From the NCBI RefSeq assembly GCF_021018895.1, contig NC_079364.1:9486401-9550400 (forward strand): a stretch of DNA of 64,000 bases. The letters are read 5' to 3'. Below are positions 51,101-63,100 of this stretch, in pieces. The DNA is from Seriola aureovittata (lineage: Eukaryota > Chordata > Actinopteri > Carangiformes > Carangidae). Each line of letters begins with the position of its first letter. Position 1 is the first letter of the stretch. The notes under the pieces were generated by a model, which was not told where the DNA came from, ran no database searches, and saw only the letters and a program-made list of their open reading frames with translations. Both the position numbers and the translations under genes were made by a program.

Positions 51101-54100
51101 AATGCAGCACCGTATAAAACGGCGGGAAAGACCTCTTCACCCCACACACACCTGCTGGGCTTCCACCCCTAATCTCTCAGAATCAATTAGTTCACCTCCC
51201 TCAGTTCAGTCAAACCACATTACCTTAGTGTCAAATCAGAGGGTTTCACTTCACCATTCACCACCCCCCACCCCACCCCTTCTCCTTCATCCTGCTTTCT
51301 ACTTTTGTGTTTCTCTCTTCCTCGTCCTCTTATTCCTCCTCTCTCTGTGGAAAGTACAGATTTTAAAAAAGGAAATGGGTTTGGGCAAAATGTCTTGGGA
51401 CATTCAAGTGTGGTAGACGGCTAGTAGAGTATATCCATTTTTCCAAATGCAGTGCTGTAAAGTGCTCTATGTTTGTCAAGCCCTGCAGTATCATCTAACT
51501 CTCCCAGCTAATATTCCATGGTCGATACCAAAGATGCCTCTGATAGATAGGGCCAGAGAGTTAACCTGTCTGCTTCAGCGTTCCCCACCCTCCTCTCTAT
51601 GGGCTGTAATTATGAAGTATGGACCTCATTAGGGTCTCTACAGCCAGATGGTATTAGCATATTTCAGCCTCCTAATGAAATAAGGCCTAATGGAGGCAGG
51701 AGAGAGAGGGAAGTAAATTTGTTCTAAGGCGGCCCCAATTTAGTTAAGAAATACATGGTCTACCTAGATGGTCGCTGGAAACATTTGTGTGTGTGCACAA
51801 ATGCACACCCCTTTTGTATTATAGGTAGTTTAACTGCTTAATTATAGTGTTGCTTGTGGCATGCAGTATACTGAAACACTATCATTCTAATATTTTGTCT
51901 CTCTTCTCCTACAGACTGAGATTGCCAAACGTCTCAATGCAATTCTGGCTCAGATCATGCCGTTCTTGTCACAAGAGGTGAGTGTCAACAAAGCTAGCAG
52001 CAGTTTAAGAATGTGAATGAGACTCATTTCATTCACTAAGTATAGTAACTATACATTAAATTGTAAGGGTGGCTATTGTGCAGAGCTATTGTGTCAACGG
52101 CATCTTATAATACTGCAATACATACAGTCATTACTTATTAGGAATACAGATTTGAAGCAGTCGTCTTAATCATGAAAACATTATTGAATTGAGTTTTACC
52201 AGCACAGCCCCACTCAATAATATATTTGAATAATAAATGAATAAATAAAAACGTGTCAATTATTTTAATCACTCAGCATTACCAAAACATGCTGCTCCCT
52301 TTCCTTCTCCTTGTTATTTAATAAACTGCCAAACAAAATACAAAAAATAGAAATGATAGTTCTGCCAAACTTACAGGCTTTTCTGAAGAACAAAGCAGAC
52401 ATGACTAAACATGCAAGGAACTAAAACTGGCTGTCCTATAACTGACAACAGATTTCAGTTGTAGTCGTTTTATTCACTCTGACCACCATTTCTCACTGCA
52501 CGACACACACAACACATACTGAGGGTTTTTTTTTTTTTTTTTTACTGTTGTATCATTGACTTTAAGTAGGATTAAATGACTTCTGTGCATTGTGGAGAAT
52601 ATTTTCCCCCTCAGCTCTAAAGTGCCTATTTGTGCAGGTACCTACTTGCGTAGGTAAACCATCTTTTTTCAGTTTGACTTTGTAATGAATTCTTTACCAT
52701 CAGGAATCTCATCTTTGTGTTTATGTGTCCGGCAGCATCAACAGCAGGTGGCTCAGGCTGTTGAGCGGGCCAAGCAGGTGACAATGACTGAGCTGAATGC
52801 TATCATCGGGGTACGTGGACTTCCCAATCTGCCTCTGACTGTGTGTATACCCCCTCTTCTTCCTTCATTTGACCTGAGGCAAGGGGGCAAAACTGCATGC
52901 ACAGAGGAGAATGGGCACTCTTATACAGACATATAGGCTAGTCAAGCATGCTGCATTACGCAGGTTTATTTCACCTTTACATGCTTCAGCTGAAGTGTTG
53001 CATTTCAAGGATAACCTCGGAAAGGGCAATAGATTCAGGAGGAAAATAGGGGTGAAAAGGAAATAAGGGTAGCTTAGTGTATTAATCTGCAACCATTTTC
53101 TTCCTCCTCTCTGTGGCATTTGAATGTTCAGACTGAATACAAACTAGCAATGCCATGTCCTCTTCAGCAATGCAGACTTGCCCCTTTCTCCAGTGGTTTA
53201 TTATGTTTTTATTTGATTTCACAATCTTTGCAATGTGCTCTCAATAATGTGTTCACAGCTGTAATTTCACTGATTGTTGGTTAACTATGACCTATTGGCA
53301 TGCAGGGTGCAGTTCCTAACAGCAGCTCTGCTCTGATTTTCTCCTCTCAGGCAGAGTCAAAGAACATCTGATATACAGTAACGCAGTCCAGGCTGAGATC
53401 AGATCATGGTGTTTCTCAGATTTCACTTTGGCTGCACTTTAATTAGATAAAAGGTTCCAGCCAACAGGCTTACCCCTACTTCTGACCCAATAGCAGGAGG
53501 AATTAGAGCGGTCAGGTTAGGACAAGCATTGTGATTGCAACAGAGATTACAGCAGTATGGACTTAACAGGCAATGAACATTAGTGAGGTGTAGTGGATAA
53601 AAGATTTAGACTGCGCTCAAGCAATGTCGTCAGAGTGGGAGGAACAGGAAAGTCACCTGTTATTCCAAATTGGGAGCGTTCACACATTATTTCATGATGG
53701 TTAAATCTGCTAGTGTTGAAGTCACATCACTGAAGTAGCCTAAATTAGCTACTTTGTGTTGTGTTATGCATTGTTAATGCTTTATTAATGAATGAAACCA
53801 GACCCTTATGAATACTGTAGTATGTAGTTCCCTTTAAATTAACCGTCTATTAGTGTTAATATTTGATTTTTATTTGCATGTCACTGCCAGCTATTGTGGA
53901 TTCATAGTAGTTCTTTAAACAGTTTTTTTTTTTTTTATTGTAGTTCTTTTTGATATCGTAGCTGTCCAAAATTACTGATATCTCAAACTTGGAATTTGAA
54001 CTCAGACTATTGTGAACATTTTTTTCTCATTCACCGTAAACAATCTGAACAATGTGACATGTATGCAGCATTACATCTGCTATAATTCCCAACCTGGTTT

Positions 54101-57100
54101 TTGGGGTTTCTTGGTACATTTGGCCCTGGTACATTAAACTTGGTACCCTTATAATACTAAAAGTCTTATTTTCTTCATTGTTCAATGTTTCATTTGAGAG
54201 CATCTGCAGCAATCCAAACTTTATTAGAGGAAAAGAGTGCACTTCAAAAATCAGTAATTGACCTTTTAATTGTAGCCACAACCCTGAACACACAAAATCC
54301 ACTCTGGCCAAATACACTTTTTAGTTATTTGCTCTTCCATCTGCTTTTATTTTAAAAATTGAAGGCTTGCTGCTTTTTAATAGCCAGCTTGGACCCAGAT
54401 GGATAACTGACCCTTTTGATTAGCCCTCTGTAGCAGGGGTTGGTGAGCGGTTAGCTTGTCCCAGTGGTAGGGGGTCAAGTCTAATGAGAGGTGGATATCG
54501 AAATTCGATTAAGGTAAATGAGCCAGGAGCACAACCCCCAGTTTTCAAGGTAATTACGGCCTATTTCCTCCTTTTTTTTTTTTTTCTTTTTTTTTTTTTT
54601 AAACCGGCTCAGTGAGACTGTCTACCACAGGAGTGACCCTGCCTTCATTAAGGGTGGGCAGGACCAGACAGAACACACGCACACACACATACACACACAC
54701 ACAGAGGGACACAGGCTTTAATTATTGGGGTGAAGACCTGGCAGGTGATCAATCTCCATGTCCCCACAGTGCGAGTCCTGTCAATAAAGTCTCAGTGATG
54801 TTCAGAGAGTATCAGACTCTGGCAGCTTTCTACAACCGTTAGATCAGAAACTACATCTGAGTCTCACACATGCACGCACACATGCACAGACTCACGCTTC
54901 TGGCTGAACTCCAAATCCGATGATAGATGTTTGCCCCACAGGGACCACCTGCAGGACGAGGTGTCAACATATGATCTAATACATTGATACATATTAGAGT
55001 TATAAAGTCATTTATTCAAGCAAAAATACCAAAAATTGGCTGATTCCAGCTTCTGGATTGAAGGGAAATAATTTGCTACATTTTGTATCATTGTAAATTA
55101 AATATTTTTGCGTTTTAGCTGATGGTTGAATAAAGCAAGCAATGGGAAGCTGTCACCTTGGTACTGTAGAAAATTGGTATGGACCTTCGTCATGATTTTC
55201 GGATATTAAATAGACTTCATGAATAACTGATAACTAAAGACAATGGAAATAAATGTTGCAACCCTAATTTCTGTTCAGTTTTTTTACAAAATAAAAATAT
55301 TCAAAGGTTGAAAAATGAAAATATATGAAAAAACAGCAGGGACATGAAAAAGGGGTCAGAGGTGAGAAAATGTTGAGAAATGTGGTCCAAAGTAAACTAG
55401 TAGTGAATGCCATGATGCTTTTTGTAACGGTTAACACAGTGTTAACACAATATTAAACTTTACAAGAACATGAGTTACCTACAACCTGAGTGGCCTGAAC
55501 TGAACTGGGTTGAAAGACAAAGATGCAAACTAGCCTTCATTCGTCTACACTGGTTTGCATATTGCCAGAGGTGATATATGAGTTTGATTTGACAAGTGTC
55601 AGAGGTGGTCTCATTTCCATTATTTCAACATAAGGAAAGATTGTACTTGGATAATGGTTAACGAGTCAGTTATAGGCTGCCTGTTACTTATCACCTACCC
55701 TTATATCAATGCTAATCTGTGGAACACACAGCTTTTATACTGCCTGGTTTTGTTTTTGATGTCACTCTGGTTCATTTGCTAACAGTGATCTCTTCTGTGA
55801 AAAATTTGCGTATTTTATTTGGGTGTGCCTATTTGCTGTAATACAGAAGGTCATATTTCCATCTGGTTTGAGTGTGTCCACAGTGACACACACAGTGGTT
55901 TGACTCATCTGCATCTACACATTTCCTACAAGCAGTTAAGGTTTAAGGATTTTTCAGTGTTTCAGAATGAGGATACATGGACATGTCATGATTTTTATAT
56001 TTAATAGCTGACCATTTGTATTTTGTAATTTAAATATAAAGCACTAATCGATCAATCAAGAAAGTTGAAAATGCAGATACACTGATGAAATAACCATTAG
56101 TTACAGCCCTATTTGTGGGGCTTGTATCATTTCTGGCTGAATCTCTCCCTCTCTCCTTTGAACCAGCAGCAGCAGCCACCTCATAGTGTCTACCCAGCCT
56201 TCATGGTCAGTGTTCAGGGGAGTTACGAGACATAGAAAGCCAGTCTATTTTTCGAGTGTTTTGCTTACTGGCAGTCTGTGTGTTTTTGTGAAGGGAGCTG
56301 ATGCCTTTCGGAGACAAAGCACGACTTGGGTGTCTTTGGGTATTTTTGGCAACTTGTCCTTTGTCTGCATGATTCGGATGGCAGAGTTTTGAAAGCACTT
56401 TGTTCATATGACGACTAACCTCCAAAACGTTTCCTGCATCTCAACTCTATTCCAATACTGAAATCAGTCAGGTCTGTTTTTAGGATATGGTGTTGTCTAA
56501 TCCTTGTCGCAACAACGGAGGAAAATTTGTTGTAAAGCACAGGATAAGTAGGTAATGTGGTGATCATTGCCAGACTTATTAAGCCAGTCTGCCAGCTGGT
56601 TTGTGCTGCTGCTGTTGATGCTTGTTCCACCTGACAGTACTGTTCTGCAGGGAGCCAGCTTCGCCTAGTTAACTTTAATTGCCTGTTTCCTGTGGAAGTT
56701 GCCTGAGCTGCAGCGGCATTTACACATAATGAAAAAAGATAAGTGTGAAAGGAAGCCAGCTCTTTATCCATGAATATTGAATTGGAAGCAATTTATTTTC
56801 TGAAATTTTCCCTCTTTTTCTCCACCCCCCACCCCCCCCAGCCACTCCCTTCCCTCGTCTCTCCCCGCTCCTCTCCTCAGCCATAGCTCGCTAATGAGGC
56901 TTCTTGATAATGATCCCTGCACGCTTTTTCTCATTAGGCACACTCAATAGGGACGTCCCTGCCTCAAACCCTTGCTCTCTCTCTCTTTCATTCTCTTGTT
57001 ATTTTCTGATTCTGCCTCCCCTCCTTTTCTTGTTCTGGTTGCCCCTTTCTCTTTTTTTGCTTGCTTTTCCTTTTTCGCAACAAATAGGCTTCTGGGCACA

Positions 57101-60100
57101 CCAGTACAATATCGATTAACAATGCCGCCCCTCAGTTGCTTATATCCATTGTGCGATTCCAGGTCCAGCTCGACATAATGAGCTGACTGAATAATGGCCA
57201 GCTGCTAACTAAACCTTTAAATGTGGTAAGCCAGTAGATATACCCTTGTCTGGTTTTTCCATTTTATGTAATGAATGTATGGATGAGGTTATTGAAGTTC
57301 TATCTAGTGAGCAGAATAGCAATCATGTTTTTTTCTTTTTTAGAGAGGCAGTTGATGGATGTGCTAAGTGTTATTTAACCTTGTTTTAAAACACTTGCTT
57401 CCCTCTTGCCTGAGTGGTTATTTAACTCCTGTCTATCTACTCACTCCTCTCTGGTTGCCTCTCTCATACAGACATTCATGGCCTCTTGGGAGGTGTGTGT
57501 GTGTGCATGTGTGTGTTCTCCACTGTGTCTGTGCTTAACAGCATTTTGCTAGAGGAGTGGGCATGCTTGCTTGGTTTTCCAAAGTGTTGAAAGGTTTTCA
57601 GGTTTTCAAGTGTAGACTTATTGATTTTTAACTGTCCAAACTATGACTGGAGCACGGTGGTTTGGGAAAAATGCTCTGTGTCATTTCTGACAACCAGGTA
57701 GTAGTTAACTGTTATCACATAAAGGTATTGTAACATTAATAAGAAACAATAAGAAACTTGTAAAGCAACATTGTTGTAATAAGTGAGGAGTGTGATATGA
57801 GAACCAGATCTGTGATATAAACCTGGAGGCACAACATTGTAGCTCATTTGTATGCAAACCTTTGCACACAGCTGATTCAGTCAACTTTGCATTAGTGCTG
57901 GATAGTATTAGTCAATCAACACAAAATTAATCAACAGCAGTTTTAATCATCACTTGTTTAAATCATCAAGCGTAAATGTCACATATTCTGTTGTTCCAGA
58001 TTTTTAAATGTGATGGTTTCCTGCTTTTCTTTGTTTTAAATTATTGTAAATTGAATACATTTGTGTTTTCAATTGTTGGTCAAACAAAACCAGATATTTG
58101 AAAACATGAGAAATTAACATTTTTCACTTAGCTTTTATTAGTTGTTTAATTAATGTGATAAATCAGCTGGAATGTTGCAGGTTGTTAAAATGTGACATTG
58201 GTGCCTCATGACACTATATATAGTCTATTTTGAGTTAATAATGCACAGCTAAATTCTAAAGATCCTGAGAAGGTGAGAGTAATAACACAGAGTTGCTTTG
58301 AAAATGAATGCATTGTACTGTTTATTCTACTGTTTCAGTTTTCAAACACTTTGAATCAGATGATAACCACACTGTACATCAACAGCTATGAACAGAATCT
58401 GTTTTCCCTCAGACAGTGAATGAGCTGGATCAGCATGTTGGCAGTCACTGTCAGTCTGCTATTATGCATAAATGGTTTGGCCTTGAACTAAATGTTGTCA
58501 AAGCCAGCTCTAATGCACGAGTAGAGTGCGGTCATTCATGGATTCACTTCCCAGCCGACCCATTTGTCCTCTGTCTTGTCTCCTGTCTCTCTGCATTTGT
58601 TTACAGCAGCAGCAGCTTCAGGCTCAGCACCTCTCTCACGCAGCCCACGGCCCTCCAGTCCAGCTGCCCCCACACCCCTCAGGCCTGCAGCCGCCCGGCA
58701 TCCCCCCTGTGACAGGCGCTGGCTCTGGCTTGTTGGCTCTGGGTGCTCTTGGCAGCCAGGCCCACCTGCCTGTAAAGGATGAGAAGAACCACCATGACCT
58801 GGAGCACCGAGGTGAGGAGCACAGCCTGCAGCATGTTAGCACTGATGGGTGATCGTAATTGCCAAGAACAGGTTTTACCATACAGATACATTTATCATAG
58901 AAACATGTCACTGTATGTTTTTAAATCTAAGTGTTTATGTACAAAATTACTGGGTAAGGAAATATTTATACATCATGTATAGCATCATTTTTTTGGCCTT
59001 AAGCCATGATATATTTTGACATGAAAATAAAAGTGTAGTTTATACTTTCATTGGGAAACAGGAATGAAAGAGTTTGTAGAAGTTTGAACTGCCACTTATG
59101 TAGAGGATAAACATGTTTAATAAATGTTTCATCAAGTCTGCAGTTGTAAATGTTAATACATAATTATTAAATGGGCTTGGTTCAGATGTTCCACCGCCCT
59201 TTCCCAGAAGGTCAGAGGTCAATCTATTTGAGAGTCTATCTGATGAACTTAATATCTGAAAATGACAAAACACCAGCCAAGGTTTTTCACAACCTGTAGT
59301 TGTCCTCAATAATGGCTAATAACTGATAAATATCCAATATATAATTTATTAAGCATTAATAAAACAATTTTTTTTACAGCTTATAAGCCTTTCATAAAAG
59401 TTGCCGTATTAGAAAGTGGTAACAACATGAATTATGCTGTGCTTCACATATGAGAGTATCCTTTTAGTTGAATAATAATTTTATTGCTGTTACCTGATTG
59501 GACTACTCAGTTGTGGTGACACCCATACTAATTTGTGTTTTGCTTTCCTCTCTCCTGGCCCCTCATCTTTTCACTCGCCTCTGGCCATTCCTCTGAAAGA
59601 ACGTGAGTCGAGCACGGTACGTTGACTCTCCGTCTCCTGTGTGTCTCTTGACTTTGCCGGTTCCTGGCTCACTTTGTTTGGTGATTAGGTGTACTTTACA
59701 TAGACTTAAGCCCACTGTTCAGTAGAAATTCATGCTCTGTGTGTAAGAACATACACATTTTTGTACTCTGGGGGGTATAAGCTGACTGAAATCAAATAAT
59801 GAAGTCTGGCCAAATAAGCCAGTGCCATCTAATCCAGGTGGAAAATGACTCCAATCACTGGGCGAGGATTAGTAGTCAGCTACCTCCTTTAATTTCAGCA
59901 CAATTAAAAGCGACTTTGACTCTCCTTCTCCTCTTCCCTCACCATTTTAAAGGATTTACTGTTGCATGTGTCCAATGCCGGACTCCTTTTCATCTTCTTA
60001 TCCACCTTCCTCTTTTTAATTTGCATATACCTTGTATTTTCTGCTCTCTCTTCTTCTTATCTCACTCATTCTCTCCCACTCTGTCTCTCACTATCCCTAT

Positions 60101-63100
60101 CTCTCTCTTCCTTCTCATGTTAAAGTCCTTGTTTATTGGACTGGCTTAAAGCTCTCAGTTAGCTTGAGCATAACGCTCTGTTGGATCTGCTCGGCCAGAT
60201 TGAGTTCCCATTGACTGGCCATCCTGAATGGGCCCACTCATGTCTGAAGGGAACCCAAACTCTCCCTCATTTTGTGTGGTGACGAGCAGCTGCCAATTCC
60301 ACCTTACCTTATCTCCCCACCTCCCTCGCTCTCTATCCTTTCCAGTGCACATACACACTCACATGCTGCTGTCTTCCTGTCCTGTTGTCTCAGGTCATCT
60401 GATACCAAGGTTGGAGGCAAGTGCAGGGTTATTGAGTCTAAGCAATCCTTTAAAGGTCACAGGCTCAGATACACAGACAGGCTGTAATGCAGAGAGATTT
60501 TTGCTTGTCAGGCAGCATCTTCACACCATGCCAGACTAAAACTCTTCTTGTGGCTTTTTTTTCCACAACAGTAGCTGGACAAATTTCCATATTTTGACAC
60601 TGGAGGGAGGGATGTGGAAATGGCAGAAAGCTGCTGGGTTGGCTGAAACCTTCAGGAAAAGTCTGACTCTGTGTGGTGGCCAAGGCAGGGGCAATTTCTA
60701 AAGGGGGTGGTATAAGTGTATGTGTGCATGATATTAACTGCCCAACCACAGTGTTTTTTTTAAAAATCTTCACTCTCTACTCTCCTCAGCTCAGGAGGTC
60801 TTTTTTAATGCCACCCTTTCACTCGGTTCTCAAGCTGTTACCTTCTCTGCTGCTCTTCTTTCTCTTTCCATCTTTTGCAGCCAAGATGTCAGACATCTTC
60901 CGTCTCCCTCTTTCACCACATCTTTCTGTTTCGGATGAAGGCAGGGATTTGTTGAGCTGCCCAACAGTGTGGGCCGGCCTCAGGGTTTGCTTGCCTTTAC
61001 CCCTCCTCTTCCTCCTCCTCCCTCCCTGCCTGTCGGGTTGTTTGGCAGTGCCACCCCGCCACACCATTGCCCAGACTACAAAAATCCCGTTTGCAGCTTC
61101 TGAGAGGGTGCCAGCCTGTCCGGGCATTCTCACTAGTGGGGAGAACTCATTGCCACACTGCTACGCTCTCATTGCTTGCCAAGTTCCTTTCCTGTTTTGC
61201 TCTCTTGTCTTTCTTCCTCTTTTTTTTCTAATTTTCTCACTCTGCCTCTTTCATGGCTCTTTTCTTTGCTGGCAACACCCTCTTTGTGTCTTCACATTGC
61301 ACTCTTGTCCAGGTTCCCTCAATGGCCTCTTTCTTTCCTTCCTCTTTTTTATTCTGGTTGATTTTCATGAACTTTGCTGTCAGTCATTTTCTGCTGTTTT
61401 GTCACTGACATGCCACAGTGCACCCACACTCAGAAACTCTCCAGCAGTCATTAACATTGGTTGTACAGTGACAGATCCTGGTCACTTTTGTTTTTATTTG
61501 CATGTACTTGCATGTCACTGTCAGAAAAAAGTAGGAATGCTAGCTGTGTTTGGTTTGAATTGTTAATGTTGCTCCAAGCGTGTCGGTCCAGGTCAGTCTG
61601 AGGTTCTACAAGAGGATTAAATGTCAGGTTGAGTGTTTATCTGTACACCAAATATCCCATGCTGCACTCTGCTCCCTCACTTCTACTCAATCTGCTTTAC
61701 ACATCACCTTGCTGTGAATTAATGCTTTTGTCTTCCAGTAGCATTTTGTGTTCAGTGGTATTCTGTGTGTGTGGGAGTTTGTTCAGCTGTCTCGTCTATT
61801 TCCTACTTGCTCCATTGCCTTGGCGGCAGCAGCAGGGCTAAGCTGTCCCAGAATCCTCTCCTGTCCCTTCTATCCCAAATCAGTCCAGTTCAGTCTGGGA
61901 GCATTGTACGTTTAGCTTTACAGTCAATATTGTCACTGCTGTGATAAAGGAAAAGGCTCCAGAGCCATGCCTGGACTTAAATGTGCCATTTGACAGTTCC
62001 TGGCTTTTCTGGTTTCTGAGAGTTTGTCACTTATTTGTCTGTTTCGGAGGGTTTGTCACTATAATCCCCAAAACATTCAGTTGACGGAAGGACATGTGCT
62101 CACAGGACAGAGCTTTCTCTTTTCTCATCTTAACTTACATCTTCCACCCCAAGCCAACAAAGAAATGTATTTATTTGCATATTTGATCTCCCTCTTTGTC
62201 ACTTCACATCATGTCATGATGGGTTAAAATGGAGCAAGATTACATTACAATATTGGCCATGCTTGCATCCTCACCACTCCCTACTTACTGCAGCTGTACA
62301 TGATGCAACACAGTAATGTTCATAGAAGTTGAAGCATATCGTTATATCGTACAGATTATTATATGGTTTTCGACAGTTTTCTGAGGATGAAGAGTCAAAT
62401 GCATAGCAGACTCAGAGGGAATTGGAAACTGATTGTGTGGTCTGTCTGCATGTTGTTGTTGGCAGAATAACTCAGTGTCGCCATCAGACAGCCTGCGGGC
62501 AGCAAGTGAGAAGCACCGTGGCTCTTCAGATTACGGTCTCGACTCCAAGAAACGCAAAGTGGATGACAAAGACAACATGAGCAGATATGTGAGTGTTTGT
62601 CTTTATTGGTTTCTTTGTTTGTTGTGTTCACATTAATGAGTTGCTGTTGATGGGATCCTGAACTTGTTTCTGCTTGTATTTTAACACTGATTAACTCAGT
62701 GTTGACTATATTAGGCCAGTCTTAAAAAATGTTACCCTTCAGGCCAAAAGTTAAAACTAATTAACAACCACTTTATTACTTGTTCTTTCATTATATGACC
62801 ACCACCACTGTGTTCATCATGCTTTATTTTCTGGGTCTATAAAATCCTAATAATATCTAAGAACGTGTCCTGGAAGGGGGCATGTAGTGGCTGTAATTAC
62901 AGGTAAAATAGAGTGTTAAATTCAAACAATTAGTTTCCTAGAATCAACAAATATGAACTGACTTGGGTTCAGATGGACCAGAAATTCGTCTGGATATTGG
63001 CAGTCTAAGAACTGTGTCTCCATTGTCCTTATAATTACTACCAAATTTTACGCAGAAAGAAAGAAATTGTAACCATTAGGAATGACTCATAAAATAAAGC

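Larger units (their letters stand above)
45267..51914 (+). other. tle3: tle3 intron 4 (largest intron in the window)
   Basis: 6,648 bp between GTATGT and CTCCTACAG. It has a TG/CA patch with local dyad symmetry (45,570-45,645), T22 at about 46,102-46,123, one MITE-like copy, a T-rich stretch near 47,390, and a long repeat-poor part from 48.1 to 51.8 kb that looks regulatory. Confidence 0.85.

Noticed and set aside
50593..51147. 184-residue minus-strand open frame
   Set aside because: It overlaps GA/CT low-complexity sequence and the putative enhancer block; the protein is compositionally biased and unrecognisable.
60673..61566. 297-residue open frame as a gene
   Set aside because: It starts with GTG, lies in a tle3 intron, and its leucine/phenylalanine/serine bias follows C/T-rich DNA. 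No domain or splice support.
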